Shown piece by piece: positions 1 through 11,089 of a stretch of DNA of 64,000 nt. This stretch comes from Anthostomella pinea (taxonomy: Eukaryota > Ascomycota > Sordariomycetes > Xylariales > Xylariaceae): positions 744,001-808,000 of the forward strand of contig CAUWAG010000004.1 of the NCBI GenBank assembly GCA_963556695.1. The letters run 5' to 3'. The position numbers and the translations under genes were made by a program. Below the pieces are notes generated by a model. That model saw only the letters and a program-made list of their open reading frames with translations, ran no database searches and was not told where the DNA came from. Each line of letters opens with the position of its first letter. The first letter of the stretch is position 1.

Positions 1-608
1 GTCTTCGGAGAGGTGGCAGGCTCATATCAAGGTTTTAGGGAGAAGTCGGGCGGCTACGGTCTAGGATAGCATCAATACAGCGGTACAGCATTGGGCAAGT
101 CACACTCGATGTTGAGGATATTGCTACCATGACCTCGCCATTAGTCTGTTCGTGACTCCATGCATTGATTAGTCGGACACGAAGGAAATGGACGTAAGAG
201 TAGAGGCACTACGATCTGACCTGACATGTCCCCATGGCCCTGGTATTCAACCATCGAGGCTTGTGTGTGCTTGCCGTCTTCATCTCTAAGAAAGCCACCA
301 GTACCGTGAGCTCATACCCCAAAGGTGATTGGCTAGCCCTGGCGTCTGGTTTAGCCTAAAGGGGTCGTGCCTGTTCAAGAGATGCCGTTTCTCGACTATG
401 AGACACGCTCTAGGCTCAGCACTAGCTGGCATCTGGTGAGCTTGCTTACTCATTCATCGGACCCAAATGCGTAGGCGGAAAGTATAGAGGCGGATTATCT
501 CATGTCGAAGTCACTTGGAAAATCAGGATCGTAGGGATTGTTGATAACGAGTCGGGTAATAGTCGATCCTCACACGGTCCCTACTGCCTGTTGAAGTTCC
601 TCGTGGTC
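1..608. other. Intergenic, no gene seen
   Basis: No open frame with recognisable protein motifs on either strand. It lies downstream (3') of the HET-ankyrin gene and may hold its 3' UTR. The left window edge cuts it. Confidence 0.5.
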
Positions 609-2893
609 CTACCGCCTAGGCCGTCTACTAGACTGATGGCTGGATCCTTTTCGGCGTTCCAACCCAAATAGACGTCTGACATCCAAATCGTTACTCTCCA
701 ATGCTAGCTGCACCGGTGACGTACTACCGATTACTCCCGGATCAGCGCCCCTGTCCAGCAGCAACTGCACGACCGCAGATCGCTCTTCCCTCACTGCCCA
801 TGACAACGGTGTGAAGCCAAAAAAACCGTCCTTCGCCTCGATATTCGCACGTTTGTCGAGTAGGAGCCGAACAATTGTCTCGTCACTATCCCCGGCTGCC
901 ATCGATAGAGGTGTAGGCCCAACGCCATTCATGGCATCGATGTGTGCACCCCTTGCCAGCAGTAGCTGGACGACAGCTTCGTTGTGGCTCGCTGCTGCCT
1001 TCCATAGCGGCGTCCAGGTATGATCTGTCCTAACATTCATGCGGGTGCCATCGTCCATCGAGAGGCTGACGGGTTGCCGATACCCATCCCGAGCTGTTCT
1101 GTATCCCAGACCATGGTCATAAGAAAACACAGCTTCTATTGCGGCACCCTCTTCCTCCAGCAAGTGGACCATTCTCTCATTCTCTGTTCTTGCTGCGCAG
1201 CACAAGGCTGTTTCGCCCAGAATATCCCAGACATCGATGTCCGCACCATGATCCAGCAGCAGGAGAAGTACGGCTTCATGGCGGTTTGCTGCTGCCAACC
1301 ACGATGGTGTCCTCTGATTTAAATCCCTGGAGTCAATATAAGCACCTGCATCCAGCAAAGTACGCACAGCGTCGAAGTGCCCATTGGCTGCTGCCTGTGC
1401 GAGCATGGTTCGTTCAAATGTTCTATCCTGTGTCTCAACGTCTGAGCCTTCATCCAGCAATAGGCCAAGGATCATGTCATGGCCATCCGCGGCCGTCCAT
1501 AGCAAAGTCTCCCGAAGGATAGACAGGTCTGTGAAGGTAGCTTCCATGCCCTGTCGCTGAATGAGGAATTCCATGATCTTCTTTCCTTGGTTCTGGTTCC
1601 CTTTTATAGATTGCAGAACGTCACTGGTGACTTCTATCCTATTCCCATGCAGCTGAAGAATCGCAATCATCTCCTTGCCTTGTGTCTCATCCACCGCGGC
1701 GGCCGATGCCATCTCACTAGTGATCCTGATATAATCGCGCGACCTTAGAAGTGACTGTACCATTTTCGTGTTTGATGACCTTATATGAGAAAGGAGAAGA
1801 TCGGAGTCGATGCTCTCCAGGTAAGCCAAGAAGTTGTCCATCAGGTAGATAGGAGTTTTCGGTAGACCCCATATCTTCGTAGGGAACATGTTCACCATCG
1901 TGTCGCCAATGACATCTGTGACGGATTTCGTGTAGTCCACCGACAGAGAACTTGGCGGTGTGCATAGCCCAATCAATGCATATACCCGATCGCGTTCGTC
2001 GGTTGCCTCTGAGCCTGAGAATCTTCTGAGAAGGGAGTAGAGACTGCGGTCTTGGATCCAACCCAATACGCTTGTGGATGATTTCGGCATCATGTCAAGG
2101 ACCGCTTGACAGTGTGAGTCTGGTTTCACACTGAAAAGCCGAGGGCTAACCGCGAACACTCGTGCCGAGACGCAATCGGTGCCGCAGTAAACCAAGGCGG
2201 TGCGAGCGTTGGCCACTTCTTGCAAGACCCATACTCTGCGAAACCAGGACCTTCTAAGATGTAATTCATACCCAGGCGTTGCCTGTGGCTTAAATCGTAG
2301 TGCCGGTCCCGGAGTCTGGCCCGTACTGTCTCCCAAGCTGTATCCCACCGCTTGTCTTCTCGTGCCCAACGATTACCGGACACTTCCTTCTGTAACTCAG
2401 CTAGAGTACTCATAGCAGTATGAGAAGTGTCTGTTGGTCTTCCCAGACAGAAAATAACACGTTCAGCGCCGCTGTAAATGTGTCCCATCTGCTGGACTTG
2501 GTGCCCTCGCTCGTGGGGATCGTCCTGGTTGATGCTGATGGCGTCGATCCACAGATAGCGGTCTGTTTCCGAGTGTCGCAAGCCATGAAGTATGTTCCAT
2601 AGGTTCAGCGTAACGCGCAATCTCGTGCCCTGGATGTCGACGCTGTCCGTCTTTACTGCCGAGCCCCATGTGTATGACACAGCCTCGTAAGGGATGACGT
2701 TTCCATCGAGCGTTGTGTGGATGAGCTCACACTTAATCTCGGATGCCGTGCCTCTCTGGAGGCATACCAGCCGAAATGCATGTCGCCGGAGGTCCAGGGG
2801 ATCATGTCTGAACTTGTCCTCTTCCATCCCAGGTTTAGCTGGTTCTGAGTCTCTCGACGGTTCTGGCGACCTCGTAGCAAAGCTTGCTCTCAT
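609..2893 (-). pseudogene. HET domain-ankyrin repeat protein, frameshifted
   Basis: HET-domain proteins act in fungal non-self recognition (heterokaryon incompatibility) and related cell-death responses. The N-terminal frame carries the HET block (YEAVSYTWG, then YLWIDAISINQ). The rest of the domain (RRSWFRRVWVLQEV, then DERDRVYALIGL) is in another frame. About seven ankyrin-like repeats follow, with LLLDxGA cores, interrupted by a non-repeat stretch of roughly 35 residues. The frame changes near 2250-2256. Restoring one A there would join LE to RSWFRRVW and give a product of about 761 aa. A 44-nt GT-AG intron (GTACGG to CACAG) would also join the frames, but it would remove residues that look like normal HET sequence. 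I therefore prefer a one-base deletion: true decay or a sequence error. The first ATG in frame (2891-2893) is taken as start; the stop is TAG at 609-611. Confidence 0.75.
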
Positions 2894-2936
2894 TGAGTAA
2901 TCAGCCACGGGCAAATGCAACCGAATGTGGTATACT

Positions 2937-2966
2937 TGATTGATTGATTGATTGATTGATTGATTT
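2937..2966. repeat. (GATT)n microsatellite
   Basis: About seven head-to-tail GATT units just upstream of the HET gene start, followed by a T-rich stretch. It is a simple sequence repeat with no coding role. Confidence 0.85.
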
Positions 2967-3415
2967 TATTTATCGTGGGTGCAGTCCATCAACAGGGCAA
3001 ACCACGCCTCCCAGAGCCATTGCATCGCAAGGTTGTAGAGGTGTCAGTCTAGATACATTCAGATCCGCGAATGAGCCTATCCTCGCTGTAGCGGTACCAA
3101 CCTGGAGTGTCCAGATGGTTTTTAGTCAATACCCAAGCACGATTCTGTCAGAAAAACCTCCTGTCTAGTGACAAAGCGACCCAGTGGACCTCAGTCCTCT
3201 GATGTACACATCGTTCCAGTAGCCATTCGATATATGTCGCATTGGTGGATGAAATAGGTATTTGTTATCTGTTGGCGAGAGAAACCATAAGGGGAAAAAC
3301 CTTGCAGGAGTGTGTATTATGGAGACAAGCTGCTTGGCTATCGGGCTCTGTGATAATGGGGCCTCTCTACTGTCGTGTGCTGGTTGTCGACTCGCACAAG
3401 CCGGGTCAGAAAGGG
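2967..3415. other. Intergenic spacer
   Basis: Between the HET gene 5' side and the tRNA-like gene. No protein motifs on either strand. Confidence 0.4.
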
Positions 3416-3507
3416 GGCCGTAGCAGGATTCGAACCCACTTGTTCTCGTCGCCCACCGCACAAACGAGAACACAACCAAGCGCATTTGACCATTGCGCCA
3501 TACGGCC
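3416..3507 (-). tRNA. tRNA-like gene, isotype unclear
   Basis: Read on the minus strand, the ends pair as a 7-bp acceptor stem (GGCCGTA with TACGGCC). A good D-arm follows (GCGC, AATGG loop, GCGC), and near the 3' end there is a T-arm with the loop TTCGAAT. Total length is 92 nt, which would fit an intron-bearing or long-variable-arm tRNA. The middle does not fold into a normal 5-bp anticodon stem with a 7-nt loop. Instead it makes a perfect 9-bp hairpin (TGTTCTCGT with ACGAGAACA) around a 14-nt loop. The A-box and B-box regions look usable by RNA polymerase III. It may be an intron-containing tRNA whose layout I cannot solve, or a tRNA pseudogene. No isotype is proposed. Confidence 0.5.
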
Positions 3508-3906
3508 CGAATGTGGTATACACTTACCGTTAGATGTAATCAAGCACAGGTTCATGGTGTTGGCCCAGGTGGGCTACTACGGATGAAAGCGAGGTTTGAG
3601 CGTCTTCGAGAGACGGCGATCACGAGTGTCTTGTTGGGGCACATGAGGACCATTGGACACGAAGGAGAGGGGAAAAGCTTTCAAGTGCAGACGGGACGGC
3701 TATGGAGTGCTACCCTTGGTCAGCAAGAGACGGGATCGTGCATCAGGTATTGATTGTCTGTTGGGTTTCATCCGTAGGTAATGCACCAGAAGTCCAGATG
3801 AGGCAAGAGGGGTCTCGAGGATATGCGGACCGTCAAGAGCGGCAAATTGCATTCAATAAGTTCAGCGGTATCACACTGCAACAGCTGTGTGTCGCCGTCG
3901 TCCACC
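3508..3906. other. Intergenic spacer
   Basis: Between the tRNA-like gene and the 3' end of the PEBP gene. No motif-bearing reading frame found. Confidence 0.4.
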
Positions 3907-4550
3907 TCAATTGCTAGTGAAGTAGTTGCAAGCCACAATCGGGCCTAGCTTAGCCTTCTGCTCAAAGTCATCCAGATCATACCGCATCCGCTTCATGTTC
4001 GGCACCGTCTGCCCATTCGGAGGAGCATATGCTTTGCCGTCGAAGGCTTCGGGCTGCTGATAGAGGAAGAAAACGTATCTGTGAGGCCCACTGCCGGGGG
4101 GTGGCGCGGGACCGATATAATTGGCGATGAATGGCGTGTTTCCAGAAGAGAGCGCAGCTTCACCGGGGGTGGTGGGAGTGAAGCCGGGCTGGGTCCAGTG
4201 GTGGATGGGACCTAGAAGGTTGAAGGATGGGAAGGGTGCGTCCTAGAAGTCCACGGTGGCGTGTCAGGGCTCAGTGAGCTACTGACCGAAAAGTAGAGAA
4301 CTGTCAGCTTACCATGTCGAGAGATACGACGATGTACTCGCCTCCAGCGTTGGGGAGGGAGATCTCTGGTGCAGTTTGTGCCTCTGTCACTCAGGTCAGC
4401 CAATTGTCAAGGTCTACTTCTGACAGGCACACCAGCTTTGGGAATGTATTGGCCGGGCTCGATGTTCTTTCCGCCCACGACCAGACCTAGCTTCTCACCA
4501 CCCTTCGCCAGCCCGGCTAGGGCGTCATTGGCGCTTTTGTTGGTCGGCAT
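3907..4550 (-). CDS. PEBP-family protein
   Basis: Phosphatidylethanolamine-binding proteins are small cytosolic ligand-binding proteins; fungal members are linked to protease inhibition and signalling. Three exons on the minus strand: 4550-4433, 4383-4313 and 4242-3907, with introns of 49 and 70 nt (GTGTGC to ACAG, GTAAGC to CTAG). The product is 174 aa. Family marks are the D-x-D-x-P-like segment in SLDMDAPFPS, the GPIHHW block, and GPHRYVFFLYQQP, which is the classic PEBP G-x-H-R strand. All exon phases agree. No signal peptide is seen. The ATG sits in a clear start context and begins MPTNKSANDALAGL. Confidence 0.85.
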
Positions 4551-5057
4551 CCTGCGATGAGCTGGCCGTGACGAGTATGTGTGAGTGTTGAATGTATGTG
4601 TTCCGTATACGCTCCGAGAGGGACGACAGGAGAGGCAAGAACCAGAAAGCGACCTAGCTGGGCACACTGGGCTATATGTGTGGCTTTAACGGAGATAAAG
4701 GGTCCCATGTCTGTAGGGGGCAGATGGAACTTATTATATTGCACATTCTCGATAACGGTCAGTACCGATCTCGGTCCCTTGCATGGCGTGTAGAAATCTT
4801 TACTGTAGAATACCATCTGTGTTATACAGCCTCGTAACGGATAACATTGTCATCGAGTGTCGTGAGGGGAGCTTACACTCCCTTACCTTAGTAATTAGTA
4901 ACCAATCACCTAACGCCAGCCGCGCTAGTCCCTTAGTGGATATAGAGCCTTGGGATCTCGGCATCGCGTGCTTTCTATTTTCTAAGTATGCCATTACGCG
5001 TACTAAATTCTGCTTAATCCAGCTCACAGATTGTCGCGACCCAAGTCAGTCTCGAAG
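4551..5057. other. Shared upstream region of PEBP and fRMsr genes
   Basis: A 507-bp spacer between two genes that point away from each other, so it should contain both promoters. No coding motifs seen. Confidence 0.45.
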
Positions 5058-5852
5058 ATGGTGCGGACCAGTCCAGATATACCCTCCTCTCAACATGGAT
5101 CCTTACACGTGCTCCCCAGGTACATGCCGACGCGTCCACCTTTGCCGAAGGTGTGTCGAAAGAGCAGGCGTACACACAGGTTCTTTTGCAGGCTGAAGGT
5201 CTCCTCGAGGGCCAGAGAAACTGGGTTAGACCATATATCCCCTATCCCTAATTGCCGGTATCATGCTCACGTCTTCACATCAGGTCTGGTACGTCTAGGA
5301 GCGTCGCCCGGAGCGTACCAGTCGCTGCTTTGCAAGGACTAAGCTGATGAGTGCTTCGAAGTAACCTGGCGAATGCTGCCTCATTATTATGGCATGCCTT
5401 CAAGTCCCTACCGTCACGAAGCAGTCAAGTGAACTGGGCAGGTAGTAACCCCGGTTGGCCCGCATATCCCTATTCCTAGAGGCTAACCTTGAATGACAGG
5501 CTTTTACACACTTGACCCTCAAAAGACCACCAAGCCGCAGCTCATTCTAGGCCCGTTCCAAGGGAAGGTGGCCTGTCAGACCATTGCCTTCGGCAGGGGA
5601 GTGTGCGGGACGGCGGCCTCGACTCAGGCCACACAGCTGGTACCGGATGTTGAGAAATTCACCGGCCATATAGCATGCGACGGAGACAGCAAGAGCGAGA
5701 TCGTGGTGCCTATTGTCGTGGGCGAGGGCGAGGCTAGGAAGCTCGTGGCTATCATCGATATCGACTGCGCGGAGCCCAACGGGTTCGACGAGGTGGATCA
5801 GCAGTATCTGGAGAAACTGGCAGAGTTACTGGGGAGGAGCTGTGACTGGTAG
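5058..5852 (+). CDS. Free methionine-R-sulfoxide reductase (GAF domain)
   Basis: This enzyme reduces free methionine-R-sulfoxide, an oxidative stress repair step in the cytosol (yeast fRMsr family). The model has exons 5058-5060 (ATG only), 5120-5229, 5362-5441 and 5500-5852, giving 181 aa. Family marks are VHADAS at the N-terminus, LLEGQRNWV, NLANAASLLWHAF, VNWAGFYTLDP and GPFQGKVACQTIAFGRGVCG. The three cysteines expected for catalysis are present (VACQ, GVCG, HIACD). The last intron is canonical (GTAGTA to ACAG). The one after NWV has no GT donor in a working phase: the protein reads correctly (NWV-S-NLAN) only if the intron runs from 5230 (AC) to 5361 (AG). That could be a real unusual intron, a damaged splice site or a sequence error. 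The single-codon first exon (ATG then GTGCGG) is inferred from the family start MVHADAS. Confidence 0.75.
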
Positions 5853-6517
5853 CAACCTGTCTCGATTATCGTGCTTCTATGGGGTAGCCCCTGCCTCGCC
5901 GTGCATGGCAGGACTCCTCGGATGCGTGAGATCAAAAACTGGGTCGTCTCCTGTCGTGCTATGCTGCTGGCAAGGCATACTTCTCCATGAGGCCGGCTCT
6001 TCGACAGCATCAACTGTTACACAGGATGCCTAGTTGCATATGCTTATTGAGGCGGCTCAAATGAGGACAACCAATTCTGTTCGGAGATGCTCGCCAAGTA
6101 CAGTTGAAACCGCAGGACTGAGGCGGTCTATGGGTATCGAGCCCGGATACTCACATAGCTCAGATACAACTAATGCACATCGATGACATGCAATCGCCTG
6201 CGGTGGACAATGGTATGGTCTGGCTTCCAAAGGGGGCAGACTTCCAAAGGGGGTTGAGTTATTATGGGTGAAAAGTTGGTCCATGGACACTGGAGGATGA
6301 AGCTCGTAGAACTCAGGGGCAAAGCCAGCCAACGTTATCGCCGTCAGCGAGGCCGAAGGTTGTCGGCCACAGCGGACTTAGAGTCCGATCAGTGGGCGAT
6401 AATCCACTATCAGGGGAGCATCCCACCATCGGCCATCCCCTCCGACCGTAAAGGTAAACCTCCACAGACTCCCGATCTCGCAGGCTTCAATTGCCGATGC
6501 GACACGATGCGATCACC
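5853..6517. other. Intergenic, NIT2 upstream region
   Basis: Between two genes on the plus strand. It should contain the fRMsr 3' UTR and the promoter of the omega-amidase gene. No coding motifs found. Confidence 0.4.
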
Positions 6518-7573
6518 ATGAGACCTTTCACAAGGACTCTGAGTCTCTTCGCCAAGTCCCTCGTCAATCCGTCTTCAATCGCAAGTCCAGCCCCGAGTTC
6601 CAAGCCTCTCAGAGCCATCCTCTCGAGCTATCTCCTCAAACGCACCATGGCGACCTCCACCTCGCCCGTTCTCAAGAAGCCCCTCAAGCTGGCCTGCATC
6701 CAGCTCGTCAGCGGCGCCGACAAAGCTGCGAACCTGTCGCATGCGCGGGACAAGGTTCTGGAGGCAGCAAAGGACGGCGCGAAGCTGATCGTGCTGCCCG
6801 AGTGCTTCAACTCGCCGTACGGATGCGACTACTTCCCCTCCTATGCCGAGACACTCCTCCCAAGCCCGCCGTCGAAAGAGCAATCGCCCTCGTACCACGC
6901 GCTCTCGGCCATGGCCGCCGAAGCCAAGGCCTTCCTCGTGGGGGGTTCGATCCCGGAGACGGACCCGGACCCGGCGTCCAAGAAGTACTACAACACGTCG
7001 CTCGTATTCGGGCCCGACGGCTCGCTGCTGGCGAGCCACCGCAAGGTGCACCTGTTCGACATCGACATCCCGGGCAAGATCACGTTCCGCGAGAGCGACG
7101 TGCTGTCGCCGGGCAACAAGGTGACGCTGGTGGACCTGCCGGGTTACGGCCGCATCGCCGTGGCCATCTGCTACGACGTCCGGTTCCCGGAGCTGGCGAC
7201 CATCGCGGCGCGCCGGGGCTGCTTCGCGCTGGTCTACCCGGGCGCCTTCAACACGACCACCGGCCCGCTGCACTGGAGGCTGCAGGGCCAGGCGCGCGCC
7301 ATGGACAACCAGATCTACGTCGCCATGTGCAGCCCCGCGCGCGACACGACCGCCAGCTACCACGCCTGGGGCCACAGCCTGATCGTGGACCCCATGGCCC
7401 AGGTCACGGTCGAGGCGGACGAGAAGGAGGCGACAGTTGCGTGGGAGCTCGACGGTGCCAAGATTGACGAGACGAGGAGGAACATCCCCATTACGACCCA
7501 GAGGCGGTTTGACGTCTACCCCGACATCAGCCAGGGGAAGATCAGCTTCGAAGAGCCCAATGCGCCAAAGTAG
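6518..7573 (+). CDS. NIT2: Nit2-type omega-amidase (nitrilase superfamily)
   Basis: The family hydrolyses alpha-ketoglutaramate and related omega-amides, closing the glutamine transaminase cycle; the fungal relative is yeast Nit3. It is a single exon of 351 aa. The carbon-nitrogen hydrolase triad is visible: Glu95 in VLPECFNSPYG, Lys176 in SHRKVHLFDID and Cys218 in VAICYDVRFPE. The first 43 residues are rich in Arg, Ser and Leu with few acidic residues, and a second ATG in good context follows (6647). One gene could thus give a mitochondrial and a cytosolic form. The ATG at 6518 has a CACC context; another in-frame ATG lies at 6497. GC content in the coding region rises sharply from about 6700, and this opens long false frames on the other strand. 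Confidence 0.9.
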   Translation: MRPFTRTLSLFAKSLVNPSSIASPAPSSKPLRAILSSYLLKRTMATSTSPVLKKPLKLACIQLVSGADKAANLSHARDKVLEAAKDGAKLIVLPECFNSPYGCDYFPSYAETLLPSPPSKEQSPSYHALSAMAAEAKAFLVGGSIPETDPDPASKKYYNTSLVFGPDGSLLASHRKVHLFDIDIPGKITFRESDVLSPGNKVTLVDLPGYGRIAVAICYDVRFPELATIAARRGCFALVYPGAFNTTTGPLHWRLQGQARAMDNQIYVAMCSPARDTTASYHAWGHSLIVDPMAQVTVEADEKEATVAWELDGAKIDETRRNIPITTQRRFDVYPDISQGKISFEEPNAPK

Positions 7574-8351
7574 GAAAGGGGTAGTAGCTGTCACCCACGA
7601 GCTAGACAATGCTCCCAAGCCTGAGTTCTTGTATCTAACAAAATAAGTACGTCCCATGATATTATGACCTGCCATGATTGCGCGAATGTCGACTCACACT
7701 GCAATATATAAGGAAATCCAGAACGTAAATAGTCAGTCTTTCTTCCCAGTGAGATGTCCTCACATTCAGCGTGACTATGGTACTTCTGGTGTGGGAACGT
7801 CGGGTCACCTTCCATCCAGAATACTCGCATGTAACTCCAGCAATCCTTTAAGAGCTTTTACGACTTTCAACTTACATTGCTATCATATATGGCTATGGTT
7901 CCATCTTCTCCGTCGGGGCTTACTAGGCTTCGATCTGCTTTATTTCAGACTCGGCCGGGAGAGTATCCAAACTGCAGATTTCTACTTCTGGTCTTATGTG
8001 AGGGGGCGAGAAGGACGGTCTCTTCCGAATCATCTGGTTACTACCAGATCTACGGACAGGCTTCCTCTTTCGAGATCGAGATTCGTGCCAAAAGAAAAAC
8101 TCACCACGTATGACCCCATTTTGCCGTCAGTACTTGGATGCAGACGCACTGACCAGGCGTCGTGCTTTAGGGCTTGCCTCACCAGATGAGCTGTAGATGA
8201 TGTATAGCATACTGCCGTGAGTCGGTGATATGGTAACTCGTGTCATCTATGATGATGTATCCATGTGTTGTGCAAGGTGCAATAGTTAACTACCAGTACT
8301 GTACACCTTTCAAGTCACTACCACCCTCAGCCGATCCATGGTGATGTTTGC
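7574..8351. other. Convergent spacer
   Basis: Between the 3' ends of the omega-amidase and zinc-finger genes. An open frame at 7674-8189 has no recognisable motif and lies in 3'-flanking sequence, so it is not called. Confidence 0.45.
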
Positions 8352-9310
8352 TCAACCGAACGCAATCAGCTTATTCACACCCGACACCTTCTCGACCTGC
8401 TTCTGCACGTTCTCAAACCTCATAAACGCACAAGTCTCGCTCTCCAGATGGTTGAACAGCCCGGCCAACGCCTTGAACTCCTTGCCACAGCGCCGGTTCG
8501 GGCAATGATACTCCTTCTGCTGGTGAGCCGATGACTTCAGGTGCTGGTTCAGCGCATGGGACGTACGGAAGCCACGATGGCACATGTAGCATTCCCAGCA
8601 CGAGCCGTTCCAGGCTTGATCGGTGGCTTCGTATGTTGATGTAGTGCCACCGCCGCCGTGGTATGTGAGCTGCTTGTTGGTGATGAGGCCGTTTGGGTCA
8701 CGCTCGCGGATGATGCGGAGGATGGTGTCCCGGTTCAGGCGAGGAGCTTTGGCGCAGGAACCGGTCTCCAGGTAGTGGCTTAGGCCGCTGGCGGTCACAT
8801 GGTTGACCTTGCAGAACGGGCAGGAGACGGTTGTGCCTTGGTGGGTGCGAGATCTCATGTACTGGCGGGCATGTCAGTAGGGTAGTCAGTTTTGACACGA
8901 CAGACGATCGATCGTCTTACCATCTTCAACGCGTTCTCGTTTACGAAGTGGCGATCACAGTCCGAGCAGTAATTTCCATGGCGCCCTTTTTCCTCCATGT
9001 GCTCGTACGCATGCTGCTCGTGGCGGAAGGTCAGGTTGGTGTCGCAAGAATATGGGTACTTCCAGTGGTCCAGGTCTTCCATATGCTCGTCTGCGTCGTC
9101 CTCGTAGCGGAACACCACGTTGCAGGTGTCGCAAGGGTAAAGAAATACCTTCTTCATGTGGCCTGTGGTGATCATGTGCTGGTCGCAGGCACGTTCCGTT
9201 CTGAATGTACGGTCGCACCAGTCGCACCGCCAGTGGGAGTAGTCGTCCATGTGCTCCTCGCGCCCACTCTTAGAGTAGAACCTAGCGGAACATGTCTGAC
9301 ACCTGTACAT
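8352..9310 (-). CDS. C2H2 zinc-finger protein, about 8 finger-like modules
   Basis: Two exons, 9310-8921 and 8861-8352, joined by a 59-nt intron (GTAAGA to CCAG) that restores one finger (CSDCDRHFVNENALKMYM, then RSRTH). The product is 299 aa. Successive modules start CQTC, CDWC, CDTC, CDTN, CSDC, CPFC, CYMC and CPNRRC. The fourth lacks the second Cys, and some end in Cys in place of His (C2HC), so not all will bind zinc in the standard way. The layout, almost all fingers with short links and no other domain, matches uncharacterised ascomycete C2H2 proteins. A nucleic-acid binding role is likely; the target is unknown. Confidence 0.85.
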
Positions 9311-11089
9311 CGTGGGCGCGGACCTCGAGGTGTTCCGGTTGAGACGAAGAAAAACAAGACGGGATTATCAACCGCACACTTATTCGCAGTGAGCGGTGAC
9401 GAACGGACAAGAGTATCGATTGACTGTCCAGGAACAAAGAGCGAGGTGTAGTCTTCCACGGCAACCGACCTGAGCGTTGAGGAGGCCGTTTGCTACTAGG
9501 TAGGGGGGGTGGTGGGGGGCCACAGTGACGGAACAAGGGAGAGATGGCGGTTTTCAAAGACAGATTGAACAGAACGAGGATGAGAAGAGGAATGAAAAAC
9601 GTGAATGAGTCTGTTGCACGCTGAAACGACTATGAAAGGAATGAGAGATTCCGTATGTAGAAGGCAGCCGGATGTTTGGACTTTGAAGGCGTCCGGGAAG
9701 AGGAAGAAATGAAGCTCAGACCAGATCCACATACGCGACGGGAAGATCCGTCCACCCCAACCCGCGGTTCACTCGAATGCACCTTCCATCTTCTGGACAT
9801 CCTCCAGTGCTCATATTGATTGCTACATAAATCTTCATATAACCCGGTCGCTCACATCGAGTCAACATACGATATTACTAGGTTGTTGTTTTTCCGCGGC
9901 CGGATGGTGCAACACTCATATTCCCAGCATACCTAACCTCAGATCTTCCCAGTCCGGCAGTCGCCCAAGCGCCACTCGTAAGCTGGGAGACACGGCAGGC
10001 TTCCGCAGCCTTTAATACCAGGCAGCAGTCCGGAGGTCTGTCTTCTAGTTTCTGAGGCTTAAAGAAGATGTTTGTCTGATGCCGCTCCACGGACACGCCC
10101 TAGACGTCACTTTGACCGCTTTCAAGGCCGCTTAATTTACGTAGCTTCTAAAGAGTGCGTGAGGCTGGGATATCGGCCGTGCTACCTGACGGGGTCCCCG
10201 GCGTGTTGGAATTTCGGGGGGACGTCAAGCACCAGTTTTCCACTGCCGCGAGCCAGCTGCTTGTTGAGTTTAAGTATCTGGCTAGTCGTCGCGTACGTGT
10301 ATGGGCCGCAGGCGAGTCCCACGTCGCAGTCGTCAGCGCCGGTTTCGCTTGTATAGTGTGGTAGTAGTAGTGGTGGTTAGGGGTGACACCATGCTGCGAC
10401 CTGCCTTGGCGGAAGTCGACTAAATTGTTTCGTGGAAAGTTATGAAAGGCCTGAGGGGTATTGCCGATTTCAGGGAGAGTTGAGCTGAACATACGCCTCT
10501 AGGGAAAAGGGTTCATTACAACAGACAGGGTGAGCAACACCAGGAACGAAATAGACAGTCACCATGGGGACCAAATTATTACCTCGAGGGACACGTAAAA
10601 CGCTTTGTCTAGTTAGAGTGCTAACTTATCGAAAAGAAATACCAAGAGCGGCGTTAATAACACAGATTAACACATGGCCCAAAATGCAGCCCGATCAGTA
10701 CTGGGCCACCATGACGACCAACAGTGGCATATATTGCTCTTGATGGCCAGAACTTCCACGGTTTCTTTCGCATGGGAGCACCTGATATAAAGGAATTACT
10801 CGGAACGACAATGACGAAAGAAGCTCTTCGAGCGTAGTGGCGAGACCCACGCTATAGATATCTTACAGCATGGGATAGTCTAGCTTCGAGCGTATGATAG
10901 GTAGGTTCAGGCGAGGAAACCGTCAGATGAAATCGACGCGCCGACTATACTTGCTCCTCACTTAACGGAGTCGCCACCGGTCAAAGTCGCCTAGACTTGT
11001 AACAACTACTACACTGTTAGATCTATACAAACTTATCAGCTCGCTCCAGTCTGCGCTGCGCGCAGCCCAGGGAGTAAGGGCCAATAGAT
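9311..11089. other. Intergenic, no gene seen
   Basis: About 1.8 kb upstream of the zinc-finger gene. Short open frames only, none with known motifs. Base composition is ordinary until it becomes AT-rich near 11,090. Confidence 0.45.

Noticed and set aside
2283..2326. 44-nt GT-AG intron in the HET gene
   Set aside because: In phase, but shorter than normal fungal introns, with a weak branch site, and it removes residues that fit the HET domain. A one-base loss is the better reading, though not proven.
6575..7675. Long open frame of 366 codons on the minus strand over the omega-amidase gene
   Set aside because: It is a mirror of the GC-rich codon use of the plus-strand gene, is very rich in Arg, Gly and Val, and has no known motif, while the plus strand carries a full catalytic triad.
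7674..8189. Open frame of 171 codons downstream of the omega-amidase gene
   Set aside because: No motif, lies in a convergent 3' region and overlaps another frame of similar quality.
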